The translations under genes were made by a program, and so were the position numbers. DNA of 64,000 nt from CAXMRP01 sp964196155 (GTDB lineage Bacteria; Pseudomonadota; Alphaproteobacteria; Rhizobiales; Afifellaceae): positions 10,700-74,699 of the forward strand of contig CAXMRP010000045.1 in the NCBI GenBank assembly GCA_964196155.1, written 5' to 3'. The notes beneath the pieces are model-generated. The model saw only the letters and a list, made by a program, of their open reading frames with translations, did no database searches and was not told the origin of the DNA. Positions 1 through 9,527 of this stretch are shown here, in pieces (position 1 is the stretch's first letter; the number at the start of each line of letters is the position of its first letter).

Positions 1-1804
1 ATATGGTGAGCGAGATACCAATCCGCCGTTCCAGTTCGGACAGGTTTGCCCGCTTCTGGTTGAGGATATAAAGCGCTACATCCGGCCGGGTCCGCACGGT
101 GACATTGTGGCCCGGATGCCGCATCAGATGATCGTCCAGCGCCCGCAGGATTTGCAGTGTCAGCGAGGAGACCGAGCGCACCTGACCCGAACCGTGGCAA
201 GTCGTGCACACTTCCATGGAACTTTCCAGAACGCCGGCGCGAATGCGCTGCCGCGACATCTCCAGAAGGCCAAAATGGGATATCCGGCCGACCTGAATTC
301 GCGCCCGGTCAAATTTCAGGCATTCCTTGAGCTTTTTCTCGACTGCCCGGTTGTTGCGCTTTTCCTCCATGTCGATGAAGTCGATGACAATCAGCCCGGC
401 CAGATCCCGCAGCCGCATCTGGCGCGAGGCTTCCTCGGCCGCCTGAAGATTGGTCTTCAGCGCCGTGTCTTCGATGGAGTGTTCGCGGGTCGATCGGCCC
501 GAATTGACATCGATGGCAACCAGCGCCTCGGTCTGGTTGATGACCAGATAACCGCCCGATTTCAGGGTCACCTGGGCCGAGAACATCGCATCGAGCTGGT
601 TTTCCACCCCGTGGCGGGCAAACAGCGGCACACTGTCTTTGTACTGCTGCACATTGCGCGCATGGCTGGGCATCAACATGCGCATGAAGTCCTTGGCTTC
701 GCGATAGCCACCATCGCCCGAAACCAGAACCTGATCGATCTCCTTGGAATACAGATCGCGGATCGATCGCTTGATCAAGCTGCCTTCTTCATAGACCAGC
801 GCCGGTGCCGAAGATTTCAGCGTCAGTTCGCGAACATTTTCCCAAAGCCGCAAAAGATATTCAAAGTCCCGCTTGATCTCCGCCTTGGTGCGGCTGGCTC
901 CGGCAGTGCGCAAGATCACGCCCATCCCTTCGGCCACTTCCAACTCGCCAGCTACCGATTTCAGACGCTTGCGGTCCGCCGGGCTGGTGATCTTGCGGGA
1001 TATGCCGCCGCCGCGCGCCGTGTTCGGCATCAGCACCGAATATCGGCCGGCCAGCGACAGATACGTGGTCAGCGCTGCGCCCTTGTTGCCGCGTTCTTCT
1101 TTGACGACCTGAACCAGCAGAACCTGGCGGCGCTTGATAACTTCCTGGATCTTGTACTGGCGGGGCCGGGGCTTGCGCCGCACCGGCACCTCCTCCATCG
1201 CATCGGTGCTGCCAACCTCTTCAATGGCATCATCTTCGCCATTTTCCTCACCGCTGCGTTCGCTGGCAAAATCATCGGATGCGCTCTCATCGTCGCCCCC
1301 GTCACCAGCCGCGGCATCGGCAGATGCCGGTTCAGCAGACACCTGATCGCCACCGCTCAGCCCCGCGTCTTCGGCGATTGTGACTTGTTCGTCGGACGCC
1401 GCATCGGTGGCATTGGATTCGACTGGCGTCTCTATACCATTGTCTTCGGTATCTACATTGCCATCGACGCTATCGTCATCGTCGTCGCGATTTTCCCGCG
1501 CTGCTTGTTCGGCGTCTTCGCGCGCCTGTTCGGCGACCAGCGCCTGCCGGTCGGCGACAGGGATCTGGTAATAGTCGGGATGGATTTCGGAAAACGCCAA
1601 AAACCCGTGCCTGTTGCCGCCATAGTCGACGAATGCCGCCTGCAGCGAGGGCTCAACCCGGGTAACCTTGGCCAGATATATGTTTCCGCGAAGTTGTTGG
1701 CGTTCAGCGGCTTCGAAATCGAATTCTTCGACTTTGTTTCCGCGCAGAACGACAACCCGGGTCTCTTCCGGGTGGGCGGAGTCCACTAGCATTTTGTTTG
1801 ACAT
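1..1804 (-). CDS. rne: Ribonuclease E (3' end outside window)
   Basis: Endoribonuclease of the RNase E/G family, the core of the RNA degradosome, which cleaves single-stranded A/U-rich RNA in mRNA decay and rRNA/tRNA processing. The reverse strand reads 601 codons from an ATG at 1804-1802 (MSNKMLVDS) preceded by GGAG, and runs off the left edge. The S1 RNA-binding domain is split by a strongly acidic insert of roughly 130 residues (about residues 75-200), a trait of alphaproteobacterial and especially rhizobial RNase E; the second half of S1 resumes at YKIQEV. The catalytic region with the VAIDVNSG motif follows, then the zinc-link CTTCHGSG. The C-terminal scaffold would lie outside the window. 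The divergent 0.6-kb upstream gap probably carries a long rne leader, since RNase E autoregulates through its 5'UTR in E. coli; I saw no specific leader structure here. Confidence 0.95.
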   Translation of the reverse strand, partial: MSNKMLVDSAHPEETRVVVLRGNKVEEFDFEAAERQQLRGNIYLAKVTRVEPSLQAAFVDYGGNRHGFLAFSEIHPDYYQIPVADRQALVAEQAREDAEQAARENRDDDDDSVDGNVDTEDNGIETPVESNATDAASDEQVTIAEDAGLSGGDQVSAEPASADAAAGDGGDDESASDDFASERSGEENGEDDAIEEVGSTDAMEEVPVRRKPRPRQYKIQEVIKRRQVLLVQVVKEERGNKGAALTTYLSLAGRYSVLMPNTARGGGISRKITSPADRKRLKSVAGELEVAEGMGVILRTAGASRTKAEIKRDFEYLLRLWENVRELTLKSSAPALVYEEGSLIKRSIRDLYSKEIDQVLVSGDGGYREAKDFMRMLMPSHARNVQQYKDSVPLFARHGVENQLDAMFSAQVTLKSGGYLVINQTEALVAIDVNSGRSTREHSIEDTALKTNLQAAEEASRQMRLRDLAGLIVIDFIDMEEKRNNRAVEKKLKECLKFDRARIQVGRISHFGLLEMSRQRIRAGVLESSMEVCTTCHGSGQVRSVSSLTLQILRALDDHLMRHPGHNVTVRTRPDVALYILNQKRANLSELERRIGISLTI

Positions 1805-2428
1805 GAATAAGTGCTCCGGACCCTGGCGGCTCAAAGGCCGGTGCGCGCCGCACAGGCGCGTCACTCAAGGATCCAATTGTGTTGCTTACTGAAAGGCTGG
1901 CCGTGGGTTTGGCTCGGACAGTCCGGCGCGGCATTCCCGTCATCGCGACGGCCAAACTGCCGTGGCGGAACAGATTTTGCTCAACTTGCCGGTGAGTCAC
2001 GTACTTGCCTTCCGAACTGGAACAGGGCCGCATACTGACAGGGTCAGAATGCACCCCGATTTGCTCGCGACCGGCTCGTGTACCCGCATTATCGCGGGGC
2101 AGCGCCGCCGGCCCCGTCTTCGCTTCCGTGTCATTTCTGGCAAAACCGGGCTCGCGTGATACGCGTCGCACCGCGACCGTGGACGACCGGAAAGGAATCC
2201 GTCAAAATCCTTTTATGAATGGTTGCCCGCTAATGCAAGAGCCGCGATACGGCAATGGCAAACAATCACCGTATTTTCGCGGATGAGTTGCGGTAGTTTG
2301 CCCGCCATCGGCACAAGCGATTCGCCTGATCGGTGGCTTTCCGCTCTGTTGCCCGGACGTAGTTTTTGATCACCGGGCCCGGCGATGGTTTCAGTTAGGG
2401 TTATTCGAGAAGGCAGGACAGTGGTTTG
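1805..2428. other. Divergent intergenic region rne / amidase
   Basis: A 624-bp gap between two divergent genes. It must hold promoters for both. RNase E genes commonly have long 5' leaders, so much of it may be transcribed as the rne leader on the reverse strand. Short open frames exist on both strands but show no family similarity I recognise and no convincing ribosome-binding site, so I call no gene. Confidence 0.5.
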
Positions 2429-3655
2429 ATGAACTGGTTGGCGAGCCGGCAGGTAAACGGTCAGGCAATAGGGATCGCGACGGCGCTTGTGATGGCTCTG
2501 GGTGCGTTCGTGCCGTTGCTGTTGTCGCCGGCCAGGGCCATGGAAGTGATCGATGTGCGGATCGTCGGTGACAGCGATCGCACACGCATCGTGCTGGATC
2601 TGGATGAGGAGCCGATCTTCGGTGTTTTGCGCCTCACCGATCCTTATCGCCTGGTTATCGATATCACCGACATCGCCTTTGCCGGCGCCATTTCCAAGAC
2701 TGATCCGCGGGGCATGGTCAGCGACTATCGCCATGGTATGATTGCGCCGGGCCGCGGGCGGATAGTTCTCGACCTGACAGGCCCCGCCGACATTGAAAAA
2801 TCCTTTGTGCTGCCGCCGGCCGGAGATCAGCCGGCGCGGGTTGTGCTTGATCTGGTGCCGGCGACCCGCCAGGCCTACATTGCCGCCGCCGAGCGCGATC
2901 GCGCCTCGTTGATTGCCGGAAGCGAAGACACCGCGCCCAAACCTCGGGCCAAGGCATCGTCGGACCATCCTGTCGTGATCATCGATCCAGGCCATGGCGG
3001 TCTGGATTCAGGCGCCGTCGGCGGGTCGGGATTGCTGGAAAAGGAAGTGACGCTGAAATTCGCCAGCGCACTGAAACAGGCGCTGGATCGCGGCGGACGG
3101 GTGCGCGCTGTCCTGACCCGCGAGGCGGATGTGTTTGTATCCTTGAGCCGCAGGGTAACGCTTGCCCGCGAACAGGGTGCGTTGCTGTTTTTGTCGCTTC
3201 ATGCCGACAATGTGCGCGAAACATATGTGCGCGGTGCAACCGTCTATACCCTGTCCGATAGCGCCTCTGACCGGCTCGCCGCAGCGCTGGCGCGCCGCGA
3301 AAACCGCACCGACCTGCTGGCTGGTCTGTCGCTGGAGAATCAAACCGAGGAAGTCGCCGATATTCTGATCGATCTGACCCGCCGCGAAACCCGCAATCTT
3401 TCGGTCCGTTTTGCCAAGGCGCTAGTTAGCAACATGGCCGGACCGGTTGAGATGAACAATAGTCCGTGGCGCCGGGCGTCGTTCCGCGTCCTCAAAGCCG
3501 CTGATGTGCCCTCGGCATTGCTGGAATTAGGCTATCTTTCCAATAAGATGGATGAAAAACTTCTGAATTCAGATGAATGGTTGACGAGCGCCGCCGGTGC
3601 CGTGGCAACAACGGTTGAGGCATTTGTCGCGCTCCAGACCCACGCTGCGCAATAG
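2429..3655 (+). CDS. amiC: N-acetylmuramoyl-L-alanine amidase, AmiC type (AMIN + Amidase_3)
   Basis: Periplasmic zinc amidase that cuts the bond between N-acetylmuramic acid and the stem peptide during daughter-cell separation. The 408-aa protein has a signal/anchor segment (residues about 15-38), an N-terminal AMIN domain (about 40-150) that targets such enzymes to septal peptidoglycan, and a C-terminal Amidase_3 domain (about 183-400). Zinc and catalytic residues are visible in DPGHGG (near residue 185), LLEKEV, LSLHADN and LLELGYLSN. ATG at 2429 is preferred over the overlapping TTG at 2426. It precedes the PBP1A gene in the same orientation with a 250-bp gap, so the two wall genes may be co-expressed but are not overlapping. 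Confidence 0.94.
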   Translation: MNWLASRQVNGQAIGIATALVMALGAFVPLLLSPARAMEVIDVRIVGDSDRTRIVLDLDEEPIFGVLRLTDPYRLVIDITDIAFAGAISKTDPRGMVSDYRHGMIAPGRGRIVLDLTGPADIEKSFVLPPAGDQPARVVLDLVPATRQAYIAAAERDRASLIAGSEDTAPKPRAKASSDHPVVIIDPGHGGLDSGAVGGSGLLEKEVTLKFASALKQALDRGGRVRAVLTREADVFVSLSRRVTLAREQGALLFLSLHADNVRETYVRGATVYTLSDSASDRLAAALARRENRTDLLAGLSLENQTEEVADILIDLTRRETRNLSVRFAKALVSNMAGPVEMNNSPWRRASFRVLKAADVPSALLELGYLSNKMDEKLLNSDEWLTSAAGAVATTVEAFVALQTHAAQ

Positions 3656-3907
3656 CAAAGGCCCACGCTGCAAAAATGCAGACAATCCACCCCATCAAGC
3701 CTGCCGTGCGGTCCACAGTGCAAATAACCGTGACAGTCTTGCCACAGTTTCATCACATCCATAGAAGATGCAGCCATGAACGATGCAGACATACGCAAGG
3801 CACACATGAACGATGCGGCCCATGGCGGATACTTTGGCAATCATGCTACACAATAACAAAGGGGCGCCGGACTTGGATAGCAACTGGGATGGGTGCGGCC
3901 TGACATC

Positions 3908-6334
3908 ATGATTTTGAGAATTATTGGATACCTGTTCGGGGTCGGGGTGTTTATCGGCCTGTGCGTGGCGATCAGCATTGCCTACTACCTGCACAAAATG
4001 AACGCCGATCTGCCCGATTACGATGTGCTGGCCAAGTATGAGCCGCCAGTGATGACGCGCATTCATGCAGTCGACGGCAATCTTGTCGCCGAATATGCGC
4101 GCGAGCGTCGGCTCTATCTGCCCATCCAGGCGATACCCAATCTGATCAAGGCGGCGTTTCTGTCAGCCGAGGACAAGGGATTTTACGAACATGGCGGCAT
4201 CTCGGTGCAGGGCATCGCCCGCGCCGTGGTGACCAATTTGCGCAATCGCGGCTCCAGCCGGCGGTTGGTCGGCGCCTCGACCATCACCCAGCAGGTCGCC
4301 AAGAATTTCCTGTTGACCAACGAAGTGTCTTACGAGCGAAAAATCAAGGAAGCGCTGCTGGCCATGCGCATCGAGCAGGCCTATTCCAAGGATCGCATTT
4401 TTGAACTTTATCTGAACGAGATTTACTTCGGTCTCGGCTCCTATGGCATTGCTGCCGCCGCGCTCAATTATTTCGACAAGTCCGTCAATGAACTGAATAT
4501 TGGCGAGGCTGCCTACCTTGCCGCCTTGCCGAAGGGGCCGGAAAATTATCACCCGTTTCGCGATACCGAGCGGGCCATTGATCGGCGCAACTGGGTCATC
4601 GACCGGCTGACGGAAAATGGCTATATCCGCATCGGCGATGGCGATGAGGCCAAGGCCAAAGGCCTTGAGGTCAATCCCCGGCCGCGCGGCACATACCTGT
4701 TCGCCTCCGAATTTTTTGCCGAGGAAGTCCGCCGCAATCTGCTCGAGATGTACGGTGAGGATAAGCTTTATGGCGGCGGCCTGTCGGTGCGCACCACCTT
4801 GGATCCGGAACTGCAGATTCTAGCCCGCAAGGCGCTGCAAAACGGCTTGGTTACCTACGACCAGAAAACTGGTTTCCGCGAACCCGTCACGACCATTTCC
4901 GTCGATGGCGACTGGGGGACGGCCCTGGGCAAGGTCGAAGATCTGTCCGACGTTCCCGAATGGCGCCTGGCCGCCGTGCTGGCAGTTGAAGACAGCGAGG
5001 CGGTGCTGGGCCTCCAGCCCGAGCGATTGTTGTCGGGAAAATTGTCCGATGAACGCCAGACCGCGCGCTTGCCGCTGGATCAGATGAAATGGGCAAAGCC
5101 CAAGCTTCGCCGCGTCTCCGATGTGCTGAACCGCGGTGACGTCATATTCGTGGAGGCCGTCGCCGATCAGCCCGGCGACTGGAAGCTGCGCCAGCCGCCG
5201 GAGGTGCAGGGCGGTCTGGTCGCCATGGACCCCTATACCGGCCGGGTACGGGCCATGGTTGGCGGCTTTTCGTTCAGCGAAAGCGAATTCAATCGCGCCA
5301 GCCAGGCCCAGCGTCAACCCGGCTCGTCGTTCAAACCGATTGTCTATGCCGCCGCCCTTGATAATGGCTACACGCCCTCGTCGGTGGTGATGGACGCACC
5401 GATTGAAATCCAGTCGGGCGGTAAAATCTGGCGGCCGCAAAACTATGGCCGCGAGTTTTACGGGCCCTCGACCCTGCGGCTGGGTATTGAGCGTTCGCGC
5501 AACGTCATGACGGTCCGCCTTGCCAAGGATATGGGCATGCCGCTGGTGGCCGAATATGCACGCCGCTTTGGCATCTATGACAATCTTCAACCGGTACTGG
5601 CGATGGCGCTCGGCGCTGGCGAGACGACCGTTCTCAAGATGGCAACCGCCTATTCAACCATTGCCAATGGCGGCCGCAAGATTACCCCGACGCTGATTGA
5701 CCGTATCCAGGACCGCTTCGGGCGAACCATTTTCCGCCACGACCAGCGCGAGTGTCAGGGTTGCGACGCCACTGGCTGGCTGACCCAGGACGAACCGCGC
5801 CTGGTCGACAATCGCGAGCAGATCCTTGATCCGATGACGGCGTTCCAGATTACCTCCATGATGGAAGGCGTCGTCCAGCGCGGCACCGCCACCAAGGTTC
5901 GCGCTGTCGGTAAGCCGATTGCCGGCAAGACCGGCACAACCAACGATGCCAAGGACGCCTGGTTCATCGGCTTTTCGCCGGATCTGGTGACCGGTGTCTA
6001 TATCGGCTTCGACAAGCCGCGCTCGCTCGGCCGCCGGGCGACAGGCGGCGCCATCGCCGCCCCGGTGTTCATCGAGTTCATGACCGCGGCACTGGCCGAT
6101 GCGCCGCCGAAACCATTTCAGGCGCCGCCGGGCATCCAGCTCATTCCGGTCAACCGCAAGACCGGGCTTCGGGCCCAGGGCGGCGACGGCGTCATTCTGG
6201 AAGCCTTCAAGCCGGGCACCGAACCGCAGTCGAGCTACTCGATGATCGGTTATCAGGATTCCACCGGTCAGCCGTTGACCGTATCGCCTGAAGCCGATCG
6301 CGCCATAGGCCGCGGCACCGGCGGGCTTTACTGA
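3908..6334 (+). CDS. mrcA: Penicillin-binding protein 1A (class A, bifunctional)
   Basis: Inner-membrane murein synthase with glycosyltransferase and transpeptidase activities. The 808-aa protein starts with one transmembrane anchor (about residues 3-28). Next comes the GT51 domain with EDKGFYEHGG (near 90), GASTITQQVAKN and the LYLN motif. The transpeptidase domain has the active serine in GSSFKP (near 472), an SRN motif and KTGTT (near 674). An OB-like region lies between the two, as in PBP1A. ATG 3908 gives the family N-terminus; an in-frame GTG at 3893 would add five residues and has GGATGGG-like sequence upstream. It follows amiC, forming a cell-wall gene pair seen in many alphaproteobacteria. 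The stop is followed by an interspersed palindromic repeat. Confidence 0.95.
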   Translation: MILRIIGYLFGVGVFIGLCVAISIAYYLHKMNADLPDYDVLAKYEPPVMTRIHAVDGNLVAEYARERRLYLPIQAIPNLIKAAFLSAEDKGFYEHGGISVQGIARAVVTNLRNRGSSRRLVGASTITQQVAKNFLLTNEVSYERKIKEALLAMRIEQAYSKDRIFELYLNEIYFGLGSYGIAAAALNYFDKSVNELNIGEAAYLAALPKGPENYHPFRDTERAIDRRNWVIDRLTENGYIRIGDGDEAKAKGLEVNPRPRGTYLFASEFFAEEVRRNLLEMYGEDKLYGGGLSVRTTLDPELQILARKALQNGLVTYDQKTGFREPVTTISVDGDWGTALGKVEDLSDVPEWRLAAVLAVEDSEAVLGLQPERLLSGKLSDERQTARLPLDQMKWAKPKLRRVSDVLNRGDVIFVEAVADQPGDWKLRQPPEVQGGLVAMDPYTGRVRAMVGGFSFSESEFNRASQAQRQPGSSFKPIVYAAALDNGYTPSSVVMDAPIEIQSGGKIWRPQNYGREFYGPSTLRLGIERSRNVMTVRLAKDMGMPLVAEYARRFGIYDNLQPVLAMALGAGETTVLKMATAYSTIANGGRKITPTLIDRIQDRFGRTIFRHDQRECQGCDATGWLTQDEPRLVDNREQILDPMTAFQITSMMEGVVQRGTATKVRAVGKPIAGKTGTTNDAKDAWFIGFSPDLVTGVYIGFDKPRSLGRRATGGAIAAPVFIEFMTAALADAPPKPFQAPPGIQLIPVNRKTGLRAQGGDGVILEAFKPGTEPQSSYSMIGYQDSTGQPLTVSPEADRAIGRGTGGLY

Positions 6335-6375
6335 CACGCCATCACAACACAATTTGCGAAGCAGAATTGCATCGT

Positions 6376-6480
6376 TAGAGCGCATTCGGCAAAGTGGGAA
6401 CCGGTTTTCGGATTAAAATGCGTGTAAAAACAAAAGATTAGAGCGTATTGAGTGATTCAATAATCGCGAAATACGCTCTA
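6376..6480 (+). repeat. Interspersed palindromic repeat, copy A
   Basis: About 105 bp between mrcA and prfB, bounded by TAGAGCG and CGCTCTA. It contains the core GGAACCGGTTTTCGG, an A-rich centre (AAAAACAAAAG), and a right-hand hairpin whose 11-bp arms TAGAGCGTATT (6439-6449) and AATACGCTCTA (6470-6480) pair perfectly. Three more copies are in the window (7691-7794 inverted, 24409-24511, 25832-25913 truncated). It resembles the rhizobial intergenic repeat families built on the AACCGGTTTTCGG core. No coding potential. Confidence 0.85.
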
Positions 6481-6531
6481 GCCGCACCAGATCGGCTGCG
6501 GCTTGCAGCAGGATTGAAATAAGGGGGCAGA

Positions 6532-7660
6532 ATGCGCGCCGAAATTCAGGCCATGGTCAACGATATCGGGGAAGCATTGGCCCTGATAAGGAGGCATCTT
6601 TGACTGGGATACTGCCGAAAAGAATCTCGCCGACCTGAACGACCGGGTCGAGGATCCTGACTTGTGGAACGACCCCGCCGCCGCTCAAAAAATCATGCGC
6701 GAGCGCCAGCGCCTCGACAGTTCCATCGGCATCGTCAGGGAGCTTGAGACCGAACTTTCCGACAATCTCGAACTGATCGAGATGGGTGAGTCCGAAGACG
6801 ATAGCGGTATCGTCAATGAGGCCGAACGCGCCATCGCCAAACTGGCAGCCGGCATCGCCAAGCGCCAGATGGAAACTTTGTTGTCGGGCGAGGCCGATGC
6901 CAACGATGCCTATATCGAAGTCCATGCCGGGGCCGGCGGCACCGAAAGCCAGGATTGGGCCTCCATGTTGTTGCGCATGTATGTGCGCTGGGGCGAGCGC
7001 CGGGGCTTCGATGTCGAGACGCTGGAATATCATGCCGGAGAAGAAGCCGGCATCAAATCGGCAACCGTCCAGATCAAGGGCGAAAATGCCTATGGCTGGG
7101 CCAAGACCGAATCCGGCGTTCATCGCCTGGTGCGCATTTCGCCGTTTGACAGCCAGTCGCGCCGCCACACCAGTTTTGCCAGCGTCTGGATTTACCCGGT
7201 GGTCGACGAAACCATCGATATCGAAGTATCCGAATCCGATGTCCGCATCGACACCTATCGCGCCTCCGGGGCAGGAGGCCAGCACGTCAACACCACCGAT
7301 TCAGCCGTCCGCATCACCCACTTGCCGACCAACATCGTCGTCCAGTGCCAGAACCAGCGTTCCCAGCACAAAAACCGCGCCACTGCCTGGTCGATGCTGA
7401 AGGCGCGGCTGTATGAAGAAGAACTGAAGCGCCGCGAGGAAGAGGCCAGCGCAGAAGCCGCATCCAAGACCGAGATTGGCTGGGGCCACCAGATCCGCTC
7501 CTACGTGTTGCAGCCCTATCAATTGGTCAAGGACCTGCGCACCGGGGTTGAGCACACCACCCCCGATTCAGTGCTCGACGGCGATCTTGACCGGTTCATG
7601 GAGGCCTCACTGGCGCAAAATATCTCTGGCAAGAAAAACGAAGTGACGGATCTGGACTAA
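6532..7660 (+). CDS. prfB: Peptide chain release factor 2 (programmed +1 frameshift)
   Basis: Releases completed peptides at UGA and UAA stop codons. The gene is in two frames: 23 codons from ATG 6532 (with AAGGGGG upstream) to an in-frame UGA at 6601-6603, then a +1 shift that skips base 6601 and continues at 6602 (GAC TGG GAT) to the stop at 7660, giving about 375 aa, the normal RF2 length. The catalytic GGQ (GAGGQHVN) lies near residue 246 and the stop-recognising SPF motif (RISPFD) is present. The annotation should be join(6532..6600,6602..7660). It is flanked by two inverted copies of the interspersed repeat. Confidence 0.97.
6588..6604 (+). promoter_or_regulatory. RF2 autoregulatory frameshift signal
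   Basis: An internal Shine-Dalgarno-like AAGGAGG (6588-6594) is followed by CAT CTT TGA C. This is the known RF2 signal, in which the SD, slippery CTT and poorly terminating UGA-C promote a +1 shift when RF2 is scarce. SD-to-CTT spacing is three bases, as in E. coli. Low RF2 therefore raises RF2 synthesis. Confidence 0.96.
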
Positions 7661-7690
7661 TCCAGACTGCGGTGGATTGAACCAAAACCG

Positions 7691-7794
7691 CTAGAGAGTA
7701 TTTCGTGAATTCTGATTCACTCGATACGCTCTAACTCTTTGTATTTGCGGGCATTTTAGTCCGAAAACCGGTTCCTACTTTTCGGAATGCACTC
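7691..7794 (-). repeat. Interspersed palindromic repeat, copy B (inverted)
   Basis: The reverse complement reads GAGTGCATTCCGAAAAG, then the AACCGGTTTTCGG core, an A-rich centre and a terminal hairpin, matching copy A at 6376-6480 over its full length with scattered differences. It fills the gap between the convergent prfB and M23 peptidase genes, so copies A and B lie in opposite orientation on either side of prfB. Confidence 0.85.
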
Positions 7795-7808
7795 AGAAAA
7801 ATACGCGC

Positions 7809-9146
7809 CTAAAGCGACCGCCGTGCCGCCAGATAGAGTGAGGGATTGATCGCTTTGTCGCCGCGCCGGGTTTCATAGTGCAAATGCGGTCCGGTGGAGC
7901 GGCCGGTTGAACCGACCCGGCCGATCACCGCGCCGGCGTCGATCATCATGCCCTTCTTCACCGAAATACGCGACATGTGCGCGTAGCGGGTGGTCAGTCC
8001 GTGGGCGTGACGGACTTCCACCATCTTGCCATAGCCGCCATTGCGTGCCGCAAATGTGACTTTACCCGCAGCCGTTGCGCGAACCGGCGTACCCTTTTTG
8101 GCGCGAAAATCGATGCCACCGTGAAAGGCGGGCCGTTTCAGGAAAGGATCCATGCGCCGCCCGAAGCGGCTTGTTGTCGCCGCGCCCGGTATGGGACTGC
8201 CAAGCGGCAGGGTGGCAGTAGATTTCCGGATCTTGCGGATATGTTCGAGTGAATCGTCCAGCGCCGCCACCTTTTCGACAAACGCGAACCGGTCAACCGG
8301 AATAAACGGACCACCGCTGGCCGAACCTGTGGTGATGGCGGCAAACGGTGACAGCGGAGGGGCCGCCGGCGGCTTGACCCCGAGCCGCTTGATCGCCCTG
8401 ACTAGGCGCAGTGTTTCGCGTTCGGAAGCAGCGCGCAACACATCGAGCGAAGCAATTTGCAAACCTTCGGCCCGGTCCAGCGACGACTGGATGTCCTTCA
8501 GGACTGGGCGCAGTTTCTCCGGGTCGGCATCAGGATCGCCGGCAGGATCAAAGGGATTGCGCAAGGACGGTCGAACCGCGCCATCATCGAAAACCGGTTT
8601 TTTGATCGACCCGGTGACAAGATCGTCGCCGACCGCGCCATCACCAGTTGTGTCGAGGCCGGGCGCTGTCTCAGCCAGCTCCGTGCCTTCGCTGTCAGGC
8701 CGGGGCAGGGGTTTCGGCATGGCGGCAATGGTAATCCCTTCCTTGCGCGCCTGTGCGATCAGTTCGTCAAGCAGGACCTGCCGGCGATCAATGACATCTT
8801 GCCGGTCAAGCAGCGTTCCCACCTGGGTTTCGATGCTCTGGTTCTCAACCAGATGCCGGCTGGTGACCCGGTCGATCTCCGATCGCAGCAAGGCGATCCG
8901 GTCCTCATAGGCGTATTGGATTTCCGCTTGCCGGGCGAGCGTACCGTCCAGAATATCATCGCGATAAAGAAGATATCCCGTAGCGCCCAGATAGCCGAAG
9001 CCGAAGGTCAGAAATACGCTGATGATTGAGCCGAACAGCCATGGCCGGACCGTATAGGTGCGAACCGTGTTGCCCCGGGTGATGATGATTTGCGGCAATT
9101 CCTTGCGCCGGCCAAAGCCGCGATTTTTCTGGGAAGGGTGCACCAT
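7809..9146 (-). CDS. M23 family metallopeptidase with coiled-coil region
   Basis: Probable peptidoglycan endopeptidase or divisome-activator relative, 445 aa. A cytoplasmic stretch is followed by one membrane segment (about residues 36-60). A helical coiled-coil region (about 65-130) and a long linker come next, then a C-terminal LytM/M23 domain. Zinc-site residues are visible: HGGIDF (near 340) and HLHYE (near 420). Because the histidines and aspartate are present it could be catalytically active, unlike degenerate EnvC/NlpD-type activators. It converges on prfB across repeat copy B and diverges from the AsmA-like gene. I cannot assign a specific substrate bond. Confidence 0.88.
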   Translation of the reverse strand: MVHPSQKNRGFGRRKELPQIIITRGNTVRTYTVRPWLFGSIISVFLTFGFGYLGATGYLLYRDDILDGTLARQAEIQYAYEDRIALLRSEIDRVTSRHLVENQSIETQVGTLLDRQDVIDRRQVLLDELIAQARKEGITIAAMPKPLPRPDSEGTELAETAPGLDTTGDGAVGDDLVTGSIKKPVFDDGAVRPSLRNPFDPAGDPDADPEKLRPVLKDIQSSLDRAEGLQIASLDVLRAASERETLRLVRAIKRLGVKPPAAPPLSPFAAITTGSASGGPFIPVDRFAFVEKVAALDDSLEHIRKIRKSTATLPLGSPIPGAATTSRFGRRMDPFLKRPAFHGGIDFRAKKGTPVRATAAGKVTFAARNGGYGKMVEVRHAHGLTTRYAHMSRISVKKGMMIDAGAVIGRVGSTGRSTGPHLHYETRRGDKAINPSLYLAARRSL

Positions 9147-9527
9147 GATCCGCCGAACAGTGATTGAAGAAAGTGTCAGCGCCTATGATGATCAAAGAAG
9201 GTTAACGCGGGGTTTTATCAAGGTTAACAGATCGTATTTTTGTCGGTCTTGTGACCGCTGTGCACCAGCAAGCCCGGCCAATCGCAAGGTATTTCCGGAA
9301 GAACCGAAAAGCGCAGGCGGGCCTGATGGCGGCGACTTGCTGGCAATCTGGGTCGCGTTGTCGCCCTTGTTTAGTCGCATTTCGCCGCAAACACAGGATC
9401 GGCAATGCTTTAACGGTTCCACAGATGGACGCGAATACCGGACCGTTCTATTCTACCGCTGATAAGTTCGAACTGATTCCTGTCGGACCAAGGCGAACAC
9501 GGGGTGCGGCGATAATTTGGAGCAAGT
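9147..9527. other. Divergent intergenic region, M23 peptidase / AsmA-like gene
   Basis: About 380 bp between two divergent genes, presumably holding both promoters. Two GGTTAAC motifs occur at about 9200 and 9223, but their spacing does not match a CtrA box. I see no gene, RNA or clear terminator in it. Confidence 0.5.

Noticed and set aside
107..1789. 560-codon open frame on the + strand
   Set aside because: Antisense to rne. The reverse strand has the S1, catalytic and zinc-link motifs; the + frame has none and reflects codon bias.
3776..3856. 26-codon frame with a repeated MNDA start before mrcA
   Set aside because: No ribosome-binding site or known family, and too short to support. The repeated ATGAACGATGC may be chance.
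9195..9232. Pair of GGTTAAC motifs as a CtrA box
   Set aside because: The two TTAAC motifs are about 17 bases apart instead of six.
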